Source: SB15 sp964639245 (GTDB lineage Bacteria > Chloroflexota > Anaerolineae > Aggregatilineales > J027). From it: a stretch of 64,000 bases of DNA. Location of the stretch: positions 1-64,000 of the forward strand of contig CAZXCU010000002.1 in assembly GCA_964639245.1 (NCBI GenBank). The letters run 5' to 3'. The position numbers and the translations under genes were made by a program. Positions 42,130 through 51,880 of the stretch are shown here, piece by piece (position 1 is the stretch's first letter; every line of letters starts with the position of its first letter). The notes below the pieces were generated by a model that made no database searches, had not been told where the DNA came from, and was given only the letters and a program-made list of their open reading frames with translations.

Positions 42130-42662
42130 GCTTTGATACCAGCACCCATTTTGAGGAAAATTTGCGGGATGTTCCCAATAATCCTGACGAGATGCGGCAG
42201 GCATTGGCAACCCTCAAAGGACAAGTTGAACATCTCAGCGACCCCGTTGAAAAAATCCGCGTGTTGGGGCAAATCGGCAGTTATGCCCGTTTGCTGCACG
42301 ACTTTGAAACTGCCAAAACTGCCCTGCGTGAAGCAATTGGCCTGAGCCAGAATCACCTGCGGGCAAAATTGACCAACCAGATTCGGCTGGCGCATGTGTA
42401 TCAGTGGGAGGGGAATTTCGCGGTGAGCAATGGTCTGTTCAGCGTGATTCTGGATACCTGCCAGCGTCATTTGCCCGAACTGCTAGATTTTGCCTATCAA
42501 CACGCGGGAAAGAATCAATTTGACCAGCAGCACTACGTACAAGCAGTAGAACTTTTTGAGCGTGCCTTGCAAATTCGCCTAGAAAAAGGCGAGTCAGAGT
42601 TAATCGACTCTTCGTGGATAGCCCTTGAAACTGCCCGCCGAAAATCTATCGAAAGCGTTTGA
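42126..42662 (+). CDS. TPR-repeat protein
   Basis: A 178-residue all-helical protein with tetratricopeptide-like pairs: RVLGQIGSYARLLHDFETAK, RLAHVYQWEGNFAVSNGLF and HYVQAVELFERALQIRLEK. A GTG start overlaps the mltG stop, so it is co-translated with mltG. It is probably a protein-binding scaffold; the partner is unknown. Confidence 0.7.
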   Translation: MSFDTSTHFEENLRDVPNNPDEMRQALATLKGQVEHLSDPVEKIRVLGQIGSYARLLHDFETAKTALREAIGLSQNHLRAKLTNQIRLAHVYQWEGNFAVSNGLFSVILDTCQRHLPELLDFAYQHAGKNQFDQQHYVQAVELFERALQIRLEKGESELIDSSWIALETARRKSIESV

Positions 42663-42747
42663 TAGCGTTTTATTCCGTCCAAAGCATGATTTTCCGCATG
42701 GGCTTTTCCCCTACAATGGAAATATCAATGAAATATGGGAGAAATTC

Positions 42748-44676
42748 ATGCGAAGACTGGTGTTATTCGGCTGTCTGGTGGGGTTGTTCATACCCTCAGT
42801 GGTGTGGGCGTGCGGGGGATTCTTTAGCCCCGATGACCCGATGGATCAATTGAGCGAACAGATGATTTTCACTGTGAATGGCGATGGCACGATTACCGCC
42901 ATTGTGGGGATTGATTATCAAGGCGAAGCATCGGAATTTAGCTGGCTGTTGCCTGTTCCCTCAGTTCCCGAAATTGCGGTTGCGGAACGGGCGACGCTGG
43001 ATGACTTGCAACTGGCGACCAATCTCACCTTTCAACTGCCGAACAATGAATGCAGCGCCATTCAGGAATACGGTGGTTTTGGGGGTGGGGGTGGCGGCGA
43101 ACCCGAAATGGGAACCGTTGGCCCCTATGAGTATGTGATTCTGGGCGGGGAAGATGTCCCGGACGTGATTGGCTGGCTGCGCGAGAATAATTATAAGGTT
43201 GAACCAGAAGCCGAACCCATCATGCAGGAATATCTGGAGATGGGCATGAAATTTGTGGCGATGCGCTTGCAGCCCGATGCCGCAATTGGGGATATTCAAC
43301 CCGTGCAATTAACCTTTGAAGCCGAACAGCCGATGATTCCGATTAAAATGGCTTCGTTCTCTGCGCCCGATTTTGACATCCCGATTTTTGTGTGGATTTT
43401 TGCCGATACCCGGTATGCGCCCGCCAATTATGAATCGGTATCGGTGGAATTTTCTCATTTTCGTGGTTTCGACACACTGGGGTATCCACGTCCACTCGAA
43501 GATGCGTATTACCGTTATGATTATGAACGGCGTGAATTGTTCTATGCCCACGAACAGGCTTTCATCACGGAATATGCCCAACCGACCAGCAATTTGCCTC
43601 CCTTTGCTGACCCGCTTTTGGCAGATTTGGCAGCCCGATTCCCGTATGTGACCCGTTTGTATACCCAGCTTGCACCGGACGAGATGACGCTTGACCCGAT
43701 GTTTGTTCCCGCGCCTGACCTGTCGGATGTGTCCAATGAAATTGTGATGAATGACCATGTGAATCCCCTTATCTATTGGGGCTGCACGACCCGCGCCACG
43801 CTGGACGCAACCCGTATGGAACATCTACCCGCAGGAGGGACACGGATTGATGAATGGCGTTTGCAATTAGCCCACCCCGAAGATTGGGTGCAATCCAATT
43901 TTGATTTTAATAATCAACCGGTGGTGGCTTTTGCGCCGGAAACGGTCACGGCAGATAATTTCCTGAACGGGGATATTCCCGTGTTGTTTGCGACGGAATT
44001 TGCCAACGGTGTTCCCCCGAACATTTTCCAGCCGCTCAATGGTTTTTTGCCCGAAAATTATGCTGGAACATTCTTTGCTAGCCGGGATGGGCTGTACAGC
44101 GAATGGGAAAATCCCGATGTGATGGTGGCAATGGCGGCAAACACGCAACTCTGGAATGAAAATGCTGAATTGTTCCGGGCGATGATCTGGTACGGGGGCA
44201 ATACCTACCAATATTATCGCCATGCTGAAATGCCCCATACCTTGTTTGTTACGCCATCTATCAATGAGGAAGAATTTGCCTTTTACACCCATGTCGAAAT
44301 TCCCTATCCTGATGGTTGGGTGGAATCGGTAGATGAAAACAGGGTGATTGTGGTGAGGGATGAGGCAACGGGCAGTGAAATCCGTGTTACTCGGTTGGCT
44401 GAAGACTTTCGCTATGCCCCCGAAGATGCACAGAATCAAATCGAAACCCTGTATGATTTGCCTGCCGATACCGCATGGCAGTTCGTCAACGAGATGGGAT
44501 GTCGGGGCGAAGGCAGCTTGCCTGTGCCATTTGAAAAAGAGGGGCGGACAGGCTATGTACGGCAGACTCCGCTTGCAATTATTGAGGTGTCCGCACCAAC
44601 AGATTCTTTTGCGGAGTCGGACGCGCTGCTGCAAACGGTAATCACATCGGCGTATAGTTCGGTCACTTGCGGGTAA
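42748..44676 (+). CDS. DUF2330-type secreted protein
   Basis: The 642-residue product starts at 42748 with GGGAGAAA upstream. Its signal peptide ends at VVWACGGFFSPDD; ACGGFF after the cleavage site is the hallmark of DUF2330 proteins. Further family features are FSWLLPVPSVPEIAVAERAT and VLGGEDVPDVIGWLRENNY. A hydrophobic anchor is not evident at the C terminus, so it is probably released or lipid-linked through the early Cys. Function is unknown for the family. Confidence 0.8.
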   Translation: MRRLVLFGCLVGLFIPSVVWACGGFFSPDDPMDQLSEQMIFTVNGDGTITAIVGIDYQGEASEFSWLLPVPSVPEIAVAERATLDDLQLATNLTFQLPNNECSAIQEYGGFGGGGGGEPEMGTVGPYEYVILGGEDVPDVIGWLRENNYKVEPEAEPIMQEYLEMGMKFVAMRLQPDAAIGDIQPVQLTFEAEQPMIPIKMASFSAPDFDIPIFVWIFADTRYAPANYESVSVEFSHFRGFDTLGYPRPLEDAYYRYDYERRELFYAHEQAFITEYAQPTSNLPPFADPLLADLAARFPYVTRLYTQLAPDEMTLDPMFVPAPDLSDVSNEIVMNDHVNPLIYWGCTTRATLDATRMEHLPAGGTRIDEWRLQLAHPEDWVQSNFDFNNQPVVAFAPETVTADNFLNGDIPVLFATEFANGVPPNIFQPLNGFLPENYAGTFFASRDGLYSEWENPDVMVAMAANTQLWNENAELFRAMIWYGGNTYQYYRHAEMPHTLFVTPSINEEEFAFYTHVEIPYPDGWVESVDENRVIVVRDEATGSEIRVTRLAEDFRYAPEDAQNQIETLYDLPADTAWQFVNEMGCRGEGSLPVPFEKEGRTGYVRQTPLAIIEVSAPTDSFAESDALLQTVITSAYSSVTCG

Positions 44677-44775
44677 TTTTTTACCCCCACCCCCGTCCCC
44701 TCTCCGATTTATTAGGGGCGGGGCGGGGGATTCTGCTGGTTTACACCCTGCCAATGCTTGGTTAGAATACCCTTT

Positions 44776-45867
44776 ATGCACGTTCTGGTTTTGCTACGCC
44801 TCATTCCCATCAAAGTTCAAGACCATCTGATTCCCTTGCTCAAATCTGCGGCCTTGACCCGCCTCACCCTGATTCGCCGTGAACCCGCCCACCTGCCCGA
44901 CCCAAAAGTCACCCAATATAATGTGGTGGGGAACATTGCGGAAAATGTCGCAGAATATTCCAGTGTGCAGCAGATGGTCAAAGTGATTCATCTGTTCTGG
45001 TTGGCGCTGCGAACGGCATGGCGTGACCAACCCCGGGTGATTTACGGCATTTACCTGATTCCGTATGGGGTGTATGCGTGGGTGATTGCGCGGCTGACGG
45101 GCAAAAAATGTATGGTGTCGCTAATTGGCACGGACTTGAATAAGGATGTGCTGGAACTACCCTTGCGGAAATTCTGGCAGGGAATCTTAAAACGGATGGA
45201 TGTTGTCACCGTGTTTGATGAATCCGCCCGTCAGAAATTGCTAGCACTGGGTTTTGACCCGCAAAAAATTTTTGTTTTGCCCCACGCCATTGAGATGCAG
45301 CGTTACCAGCGCGATGAGTTGGTGGGGCAGGATATTTCGGTGATTTATAGCGGGCATTTCTGGGCGCTCAAGGAAGTGCATCGGGTGATTGAAGCATGGG
45401 AGCAGGTGATTGCTGTCTGTCCTCAGGCCACACTGGTGTTGTTAGGCGAAGGCGACACCCGCGCCGAACTGGAAATGCTGGTTAAAAAATTGAACTTAAC
45501 GGATTCCGTCACCTTTGCCGGATGGGTCAAGGATGTTCCTTCGTGGCTGTCCCGCGCCCGCATGTTTATTAATTTGTCCAGCGAAGAAGGGGTTCCGATG
45601 TCCATGTTAGAAGCGATGGCGTGCGGGGCGATTCCGATTGTGACCGATGTGGGCGGGGTGGCTTCGGTGGTTAAGGATGGCGAAAACGGCTATCTGATTC
45701 CCTATCCCACCGATATAAACGTGGTTGCCGAACGCATCATCCGCATTTTAAACGATGACACGCTGGCCCAACACTTGCAGCAAAACGCGCTGGCTGTGCG
45801 CCAGCAGTATAGTTATGAAGCGGTGGCGGCATGGTGGCAGCCCATTTTTGAAAGATTGAACGCATGA
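44776..45867 (+). CDS. GT4-family glycosyltransferase, first of a tandem pair
   Basis: The 363-residue GT-B enzyme begins HVLVLLRLIPIKVQDHLIPL. The C-terminal half has the GT4 signature: VIYSGHFWALKEVHRVIEAW, VLLGEGDTRAELEML, FAGWVKDVPSWLSRA, and the donor-binding E-x7-E in SSEEGVPMSMLEAMACGAIP. It moves an activated sugar onto a glycan or lipid acceptor. Its last four bases overlap the next gene, with which it shares about half its residues, pointing to tandem duplication. Confidence 0.88.
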   Translation: MHVLVLLRLIPIKVQDHLIPLLKSAALTRLTLIRREPAHLPDPKVTQYNVVGNIAENVAEYSSVQQMVKVIHLFWLALRTAWRDQPRVIYGIYLIPYGVYAWVIARLTGKKCMVSLIGTDLNKDVLELPLRKFWQGILKRMDVVTVFDESARQKLLALGFDPQKIFVLPHAIEMQRYQRDELVGQDISVIYSGHFWALKEVHRVIEAWEQVIAVCPQATLVLLGEGDTRAELEMLVKKLNLTDSVTFAGWVKDVPSWLSRARMFINLSSEEGVPMSMLEAMACGAIPIVTDVGGVASVVKDGENGYLIPYPTDINVVAERIIRILNDDTLAQHLQQNALAVRQQYSYEAVAAWWQPIFERLNA

Positions 45868-46958
45868 AGATTCTGGTGATTTTGCGCTTGATTCCGGTCA
45901 AAGCCCGCGATTATCTGTGGCCTTTGATTCAATACCCCGCCTTAACCCATTTAACGATTGTCCGCCACGAACCCCTGACGATTGAACATTCCAAAGTCAC
46001 ACAGGTGAATTTTAAGGAAGCTGAAGTTCAGCATTCTGCCGATGTGCGTCCGGTGCAACGTGTGTTGAATGTGTTCCGCATTTTTGCGCTGGGATTCCGC
46101 ACCACCCGCCGTGAACAACCCGATGTTGTCTACGCGATTTTTATGATTCCCTATGGTCTGTTCGCGTTTATCATCGGGAAACTGCTCCGCAAAAAAATCA
46201 TGTTGACGCTCATCGGAACGGATTTTAATAAGGATGTCTTGGAGCGTCCGTTGCGGAAATTCTGGCAGTGGATGTTAAAACGGATGGATGTCATCACGAT
46301 TTTTGATGAGTCGGCGCGTCAGAAATTTCTGGCATTGGGTTTTGACCCGCAGAAAATTTTTGTTGTGCCTCATGCGATTGATATGCACCGCTATATCCGG
46401 CGAACAGATGCTCCACAGGATATTGAGGTAATTTACACCGGGCATCTGTGGCCTCTCAAGGAAATCTGGCGCACGGTTACGGCATGGAAAACGGTTGTCC
46501 AGCATCACCCGCAGGCGCGTGTTGTGATTGTGGGGGATGGCAGTGCCCGTCAGGATTTAGAAAAATTGGCGCAAGACTTGGGCGTGGCGGAAAAAATCAC
46601 CTTCGCGGGGTGGTCAGATGATCCGGTAGGCTGGCTCTCCCGTGCGAGGATTTTTGTGAATGTGTCCAATCAAGAAGGCGTGCCTACCGCCATGTTAGAG
46701 GCAATGGCCTGCGGACTGGTGCCAATTGTGACCGCCGTCGGGGGGGTGCCGTCCGTGATTCAGGATGGGGTGAACGGATATTTAATTGCGAATCCGGCTG
46801 ACCCGGCACTCATTGCCGAAAAAATCCTGTTTTTGATGGCGCACCCTGATATTCATGCCTCGATGCAACGAGAAGCGATGAAAGTCCGCGATTTATATGG
46901 CTACGAGGCGGTTTCCCGCGCATGGGAGGCGGTGTTTCGCCAGCTTGCCAAAAACTAA
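45864..46958 (+). CDS. GT4-family glycosyltransferase, second of a tandem pair
   Basis: A 364-residue paralogue of the preceding enzyme: KILVILRLIPVKARDYLWPL at the start, then LIGTDFNKDVLERPLRKFWQ, VIYTGHLWPLKEIWRTVTAW, and VSNQEGVPTAMLEAMACGLV with the GT4 donor-binding glutamates. The acceptor-facing N-terminal half differs more from its twin than the donor half, as expected if the two add successive sugars with similar donors (inference). Confidence 0.88.
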   Translation: MKILVILRLIPVKARDYLWPLIQYPALTHLTIVRHEPLTIEHSKVTQVNFKEAEVQHSADVRPVQRVLNVFRIFALGFRTTRREQPDVVYAIFMIPYGLFAFIIGKLLRKKIMLTLIGTDFNKDVLERPLRKFWQWMLKRMDVITIFDESARQKFLALGFDPQKIFVVPHAIDMHRYIRRTDAPQDIEVIYTGHLWPLKEIWRTVTAWKTVVQHHPQARVVIVGDGSARQDLEKLAQDLGVAEKITFAGWSDDPVGWLSRARIFVNVSNQEGVPTAMLEAMACGLVPIVTAVGGVPSVIQDGVNGYLIANPADPALIAEKILFLMAHPDIHASMQREAMKVRDLYGYEAVSRAWEAVFRQLAKN

Positions 46959-47062
46959 AAACGTATGGAAGGCGGGAAAATTCCCCTCCCTTACTCCCTC
47001 CCCATTGCGATGGGGAGGGAAGCCGAAGGCGGGTGGGGCCAATAGGCAAGCGGTTGGGATGA

Positions 47063-47965
47063 CTATTTCGGTTTGCGCTGGGTGGTGATGATAACCACCC
47101 CCACGACAATCACTGCCGCCGCGATGACAGTTTGCTGGGTGATTGCTTCGCTCAAAAAGACCGCGCCTAAAATCACCGCAATGACCGGATTAACATAGGC
47201 ATAACTGGTAGCGACAATCGGTTTGGCATTTCGCAGCAGGTAACTATAGGCACTGTAACCCAGCAGCGACCCGAAAACAATGAGATAGGACATGCCCAAA
47301 AGGGAATCCATGGATGGCGTTTCGGTGATTTTCTCGCCTGTGACCAGTCCTGCCAGTGTCAAAGCGATGCCCCCACCAAACATCGTGGCGGCACTGCTCA
47401 TCAAGCCTTTGGGTAAATCCATCCGACGGCTGATGACCGACCCCAGCGACCATGACATTGGCGCGATAATCATGGCAATTGCGCCGATGGGTTCTGCCCA
47501 CATTTCACTGCCCACATTGAGCAAAATCACCCCGCCAAACCCGATGACCAAGCCAAAGGTTTGAATCCGCGAAGGCCAGCCTTCAGAAAATCCCGCGAAT
47601 AGCGCCGTATAAATCGGGATGACGGCTACTGCCAGCGCTGCCAAGCCAGAATCGACCCATTGTTCAGCAAAGGCGACCCCGCCCATGCCCACGCCCATCA
47701 ACATTGTGCCGATGATGAGCGAATTTCGCCACTGCAAACGGGTGGGCAGGGCTTCGCCACGCATCCATAAATAGAACAGCAGCACCCCGCCCGCAATCAA
47801 AAAACGAGTCCCACTCATCAAAAAAGGCGGGAGGGTATCAATGGCATACTTAATGGCGAGATAGGTTGACCCCCAGATGGTATAGGTGGTGAGCATTGCC
47901 AAACCTACCCGTAAGGTTTGCGAATCAAAATTGGTGGTTTGTTTGAGTTGTTCAGTTTTTAGCAT
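47063..47965 (-). CDS. EamA-family (DMT superfamily) exporter
   Basis: A 300-residue protein with ten predicted spans in two EamA repeats: LAMLTTYTIWGSTYLAIKYA and SGTRFLIAGGVLLFYLWM in the first, IAMIIAPMSWSLGSVISRRM and LRNAKPIVATSYAYVNPVIA in the second. Members export amino acids or metabolites. GGAGGAAG lies six bases before the ATG. The divergent Lrp-type gene at 48071 is its likely regulator, as is common for amino-acid exporters. Confidence 0.88.
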   Translation of the reverse strand: MLKTEQLKQTTNFDSQTLRVGLAMLTTYTIWGSTYLAIKYAIDTLPPFLMSGTRFLIAGGVLLFYLWMRGEALPTRLQWRNSLIIGTMLMGVGMGGVAFAEQWVDSGLAALAVAVIPIYTALFAGFSEGWPSRIQTFGLVIGFGGVILLNVGSEMWAEPIGAIAMIIAPMSWSLGSVISRRMDLPKGLMSSAATMFGGGIALTLAGLVTGEKITETPSMDSLLGMSYLIVFGSLLGYSAYSYLLRNAKPIVATSYAYVNPVIAVILGAVFLSEAITQQTVIAAAVIVVGVVIITTQRKPK

Positions 47966-48070
47966 TCAGGCTTCCTCCACATGGTTTATCCTATGCCTGA
48001 ATTGCTAAAAATACCATGAGACCTTAAAGCCAATTTGGTACAATGGATTTTAATTTTAAGGAAAAAAGCC

Positions 48071-48547
48071 TTGAAAACTTTGAATTCTGAACTTCTGGAT
48101 GAAGTGAGCTGGAAAATTCTGGAGGAACTTCAGTGTGATGCCCGCATTTCTTACAGCGAATTGGGGCGGCGGGTGGGCTTGTCCTCTCCGGCGGTGGCGG
48201 AACGCATTCGGCGTTTGGAAGATGACGGGGTGATTGAGGGGTATCACGCCAAAGTCAATCTGGTGCAGGTGGGGTTGGAAATGTTGGTGATTATCCGTTT
48301 AAGCACCTATGACAGCCAGACATTTGACCGCCTGAACGCTTGTATTCAGACCTTCCCGGAAATTCTGGAATGTCACAAAGTTACAGGTGAAGATTGTTAC
48401 ATTATGAAAGCGGCGGTGCGTTCGATTCCACATCTGGAAAAACTCATCACCGACCTGAAACGCTATGCGCGTCAAATAACAACATCGATGGTGCTGTCTT
48501 CGCCGGTGACGCATAAGGTAATTGTGAACAGCGAGATGGAGATATAG
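48071..48547 (+). CDS. Lrp/AsnC-family transcriptional regulator
   Basis: The TTG at 48071 is chosen because AAGGA lies eight bases upstream; the product is 158 residues. The N-terminal winged helix is standard (LDEVSWKILEELQCDARISY, ELGRRVGLSSPAVAERIRRL), followed by the RAM ligand-binding domain (CHKVTGEDCYIMKAAVRS). It should sense an amino acid and control the divergent EamA exporter 105 bases away. Confidence 0.9.
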   Translation: MKTLNSELLDEVSWKILEELQCDARISYSELGRRVGLSSPAVAERIRRLEDDGVIEGYHAKVNLVQVGLEMLVIIRLSTYDSQTFDRLNACIQTFPEILECHKVTGEDCYIMKAAVRSIPHLEKLITDLKRYARQITTSMVLSSPVTHKVIVNSEMEI

Positions 48548-48685
48548 ATAACCGTCTTGTAAAATCGTCAGCCTTGAGACCGATGAAAATAGGGATGCGT
48601 TCAACGGGAAAGCTCCCCAAATTTAGGGTTTTGTCTTGAGTATGATATGCTTAGGATAAGATTCAGAAAAGTAAGTGAGGCACAC

Positions 48686-49237
48686 ATGGACAATGCTTTG
48701 ATGTGGGTCTATGCAGCCGCGTTGGGAATCGGACTGGTCTACAGTTTGTTACAATTGTTTGGACACAGCCTTGACGGGGTGTTTGATGCGTTTCATCTGG
48801 ATTTTCACGTTGGCGATCATGGCGATTTTGGGGTGAGTACGCTGGCAATCGCCTGGTTTTTGGCCTCGTTTGGCGCAGCCGGACTCATTGCCCAATTGGG
48901 CGGGGCAGCCGGCACATTGGTTAGCTTGCTGGTTGCCGCCGGGGGTGGACTTCTGTTCGGGGCAGTGGCGCAGTTTGTCCTTGTTAAATATCTCTCCGAA
49001 ACCACCTCGACCAATGTTGAAACCTCCGCGCTGGTGGGCAAAGTGGCGGAAATTTTTACTCCGATTGAACCTGAACACATGGGACAAATTTTGCTGGTGG
49101 TGCAGGGCAGCCGCATGACCTTTTCGGCGCGTGCCATCAAGCGGGACATGACGCTGGTACGCGGTCAGCGGGTGCGAATCGCGGAAATGACCGGTAGTGT
49201 GGCCTATGTTGAACCGATGAATGGGGTAGAAGACTGA
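48686..49237 (+). CDS. NfeD-like membrane protein
   Basis: The 183-residue product begins MDNALMWVYAAALGIGLVYS. It has three spans (VYAAALGIGLVYSLLQLF; LAIAWFLASFGAAGLIA; LVSLLVAAGGGLLFGAVAQF) and a C-terminal OB fold (ALVGKVAEIFTPIEPEHMGQ, VRGQRVRIAEMTGSVAYVEP). NfeD proteins pair with flotillins in membrane microdomains, and the flotillin gene follows 100 bases later. Confidence 0.85.
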   Translation: MDNALMWVYAAALGIGLVYSLLQLFGHSLDGVFDAFHLDFHVGDHGDFGVSTLAIAWFLASFGAAGLIAQLGGAAGTLVSLLVAAGGGLLFGAVAQFVLVKYLSETTSTNVETSALVGKVAEIFTPIEPEHMGQILLVVQGSRMTFSARAIKRDMTLVRGQRVRIAEMTGSVAYVEPMNGVED

Positions 49238-49337
49238 CCCTTTCCGACGAAAAAAACCGATCCTTGTCTTCAGGCAGGTTAAAATTGTATGCGGCAATAT
49301 TACTGACAGAAATAAAGTTGGAAGGAGACTAAGCGAC

Positions 49338-50699
49338 ATGGAAATCGCGCTGATTCTAATCATGGTTGTCACCATCTTTTTGATTACGGGTTTGTTTTAC
49401 GTTTCGCGGATTAAAACCGTCGGGCCAAATGATGTTATGGTTGTTTCGGGGCGCAAATGGAAAGACCCCGCCACAGGTCAAGAATTAAGTTATTATCTTG
49501 TCAAAGGTGGACGGGCATTCATCTGGCCTTTCATTGAACGGGTGGATGTGCTGTCGCTGGAACTGCTGACGATTGAAACCTCTGTCGAAAATGTCTACAC
49601 CAAACAGGGTGTGCGGGTGAGCTTGGAAGGTGTTGCCCAGATTAAAGTTGCCAGTGATGATGTGAGCATCCGTACCGCGTCGGAGCGTTTTTTGAGCAAG
49701 GGGCGGGCGGAAATTATGAGTATTGCCCATGAAACACTGGCGGGGCATTTGCGCGGCATTGTGGGGACGCTGACGGTGGAAGAAATTTACCGCGAGCGTG
49801 ATAAATTCGCCCAGTCGGTGCAGGAAGTCTCCGCCAGCGACCTTGCCAATATGGGGCTGGGTATTGATAGCTTTGTGATTAAAGACATCCGCGATGCCGA
49901 AGGGTATCTGGAAGCGTTAGGTCGTCCGCGCATTGCCGAAGTCAAACGGGATGCGGTGATCGCTGAACAACTGGCGCGTACCAAAGAACAAGAAGCCGTG
50001 CGTGATTTTGGCATCCAGCAGGCCGCCTATGAAGCCGAAGTTCAGAAAGCCAAAGCCGAAGCCGATCTTGCGTATAAGATTCAAGAAGCCATCACCACGC
50101 AAAAACTGAAAGAGCAAGAAATCGAAGTTCAAATTATTGAAAAAGCCAAACAAATTGAAGTGCAGATGCAGGAAACCAAGCGTAAAGAACAGGAACTGGA
50201 TGCTACTGTGCGGAAACCTGCTGAAGCCGAACAATTCCGTGTACAGAAAATTGCCGATGCCAAGCGGTACGAACTTGAAGCGGAAGCCAACGGGCGGGCA
50301 GCCGCACAGCGTGCCGAAGGGTTAGCCCATGCAGAAGTCGTACAAGCGCAGGGGATGTCCGAAGCGGAGGCGATGACCAAAAAGGCCGAAGCATGGCAAA
50401 ATTACAACCAAGCTGCCATTGTGGAGCAAATTATCGCTGCGCTACCTGCGATTGTGGAAGCGATTGCTCAACCGCTTGCCAAAACCGAGAAAATTGTCAT
50501 CATTTCCAACGATGGGGCGAACAACGGACATGGGGCAGGGGCTGCTAAAATTACCGCCGATGTGGGGACGATTGTTTCGCAACTGCCAGAAATTCTCAAT
50601 GCGCTGACTGGCATCGACTTAGCCAAAACACTGCAAAATATTCCCGGTAATCTGGTGCAAAGCGAACCACCACCCACCCTCCAAGAAACTGCCAATTAG
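49338..50699 (+). CDS. Flotillin-like SPFH protein
   Basis: A 453-residue scaffold protein: an N-terminal membrane segment (ALILIMVVTIFLITGLFYV), an SPFH domain (VKGGRAFIWPFIERVDVLSL, QGVRVSLEGVAQIKVASDD, HLRGIVGTLTVEEIYRERD), and a long Glu/Ala-rich coiled coil from about 210 to 370 (AYEAEVQKAKAEADLAYKI). It organises lipid microdomains together with NfeD. The gene follows NfeD in the same direction and ends in a strong terminator. Confidence 0.93.
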   Translation: MEIALILIMVVTIFLITGLFYVSRIKTVGPNDVMVVSGRKWKDPATGQELSYYLVKGGRAFIWPFIERVDVLSLELLTIETSVENVYTKQGVRVSLEGVAQIKVASDDVSIRTASERFLSKGRAEIMSIAHETLAGHLRGIVGTLTVEEIYRERDKFAQSVQEVSASDLANMGLGIDSFVIKDIRDAEGYLEALGRPRIAEVKRDAVIAEQLARTKEQEAVRDFGIQQAAYEAEVQKAKAEADLAYKIQEAITTQKLKEQEIEVQIIEKAKQIEVQMQETKRKEQELDATVRKPAEAEQFRVQKIADAKRYELEAEANGRAAAQRAEGLAHAEVVQAQGMSEAEAMTKKAEAWQNYNQAAIVEQIIAALPAIVEAIAQPLAKTEKIVIISNDGANNGHGAGAAKITADVGTIVSQLPEILNALTGIDLAKTLQNIPGNLVQSEPPPTLQETAN

Positions 50700-50708
50700 G
50701 TTTTTCCG

Positions 50709-50740
50709 AATGGGATGGATGCACACCATCCCATTTTTTG
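50709..50740 (+). terminator. Terminator of the NfeD-flotillin unit
   Basis: AATGGGATGG pairs with CCATCCCATT around a short loop, followed by TTTTTG. Confidence 0.85.
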
Positions 50741-50812
50741 TCAGTAGGTTGCATCCCCTGTCACCGCCCCCTACAATAGCAGCCATTCTTATTCATCTGA
50801 GGGAAAGAGCTT

Positions 50813-51880
50813 ATGATACCGCGTTACATCCTGTTCGGGATGCTCTTGTTTGTACCTGCTGCGCTGATTGCCGAATTTGCGCTGCACGCTGACCCTGTAT
50901 TGATTTTTGTGTTGGCTGCGCTGGGGATTATTCCACTCGCGGATTTTATTGGCGAAGGGACAGAGGAACTGGCAGTTCACACCGGGCCGCGTCTGGGTGG
51001 GTTGTTGAACGCCACGCTGGGCAATGCGGCTGAACTGATTATTACGATTTTTGCCATTAACGAAGGGCTACTGGATCTGGTGCGGGCTTCGATTACCGGC
51101 TCCATTGTGGGAAATATTTTACTGGTGATGGGTTTGAGTCTGCTGTTTGGCGGTTTGAAAAATGGCACACAAACCTTTGATCGTCGTAACGCGAGCATGA
51201 ACGCGACTCTACTGGTATTAGCGGTGGTGGCGCTGATGGTTCCTTCGTTGTTTGATGTGGCGATTCAAGAGGACAAAGCGGCGGAACTCGGTTTGAGCGA
51301 AGGTGTGGCGGTGGTCATGATTATCCTCTACGCGCTGAGTGTTTTTTATGGCTTTCGCCAAGCTCAGGAAGATAAAACCCATGAAGCCGTTGCTGAAGAA
51401 GTTCACCACGCCAAGTGGTCACTCCAATTTTCTGTTGCTGTTCTCGCGGCAGCCACCTTGGGCATTGTCTTTATGAGCGAAGTTTTGGTCGGTGCGGTGG
51501 AGCATGTGACCGAAAAACTTGAACTGACCGAATTTTTCTTGGGGATCATCATTATTCCCTTGGTGGGGAATGTGGCGGAACATCTGGTGGCGGTGCAGGT
51601 GGCCTACAAAAACAAAATGGAACTCAGTATGGCGGTGTCATTGGGGTCAAGTTTGCAAATTGCCCTGTTTGTTGCGCCTGTGCTGGTCTTCATCAGTCTG
51701 TTGTTTGGCGAAACCCTGCTGCTGGTGTTTAATACCTTTGAACTCATCGCGCTAGGAGCAGCAGCCTTCATTGCCGCGTTTATTGCACAGGATGGCGAAT
51801 CGAACTGGCTCGAAGGCTCGATGCTGCTGGCGGTGTATATTATTATCGGGATTGCGTTTTATTATCTACCGGCGGTTTGA
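50813..51880 (+). CDS. Ca2+/H+ exchanger (CaCA/Cax family)
   Basis: A 355-residue membrane protein with the two inverted alpha repeats of cation exchangers: LGNAAELIITIFAINEGLL with GSIVGNILLVMGLS, and VGNVAEHLVAVQVA with LGSSLQIALFVAP. The conserved Glu in each GNxAE motif binds calcium. Eleven spans are expected. It swaps cytosolic Ca2+ for protons. Its 3' end overlaps the convergent gene at 51862 by 19 bases. Confidence 0.93.
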   Translation: MIPRYILFGMLLFVPAALIAEFALHADPVLIFVLAALGIIPLADFIGEGTEELAVHTGPRLGGLLNATLGNAAELIITIFAINEGLLDLVRASITGSIVGNILLVMGLSLLFGGLKNGTQTFDRRNASMNATLLVLAVVALMVPSLFDVAIQEDKAAELGLSEGVAVVMIILYALSVFYGFRQAQEDKTHEAVAEEVHHAKWSLQFSVAVLAAATLGIVFMSEVLVGAVEHVTEKLELTEFFLGIIIIPLVGNVAEHLVAVQVAYKNKMELSMAVSLGSSLQIALFVAPVLVFISLLFGETLLLVFNTFELIALGAAAFIAAFIAQDGESNWLEGSMLLAVYIIIGIAFYYLPAV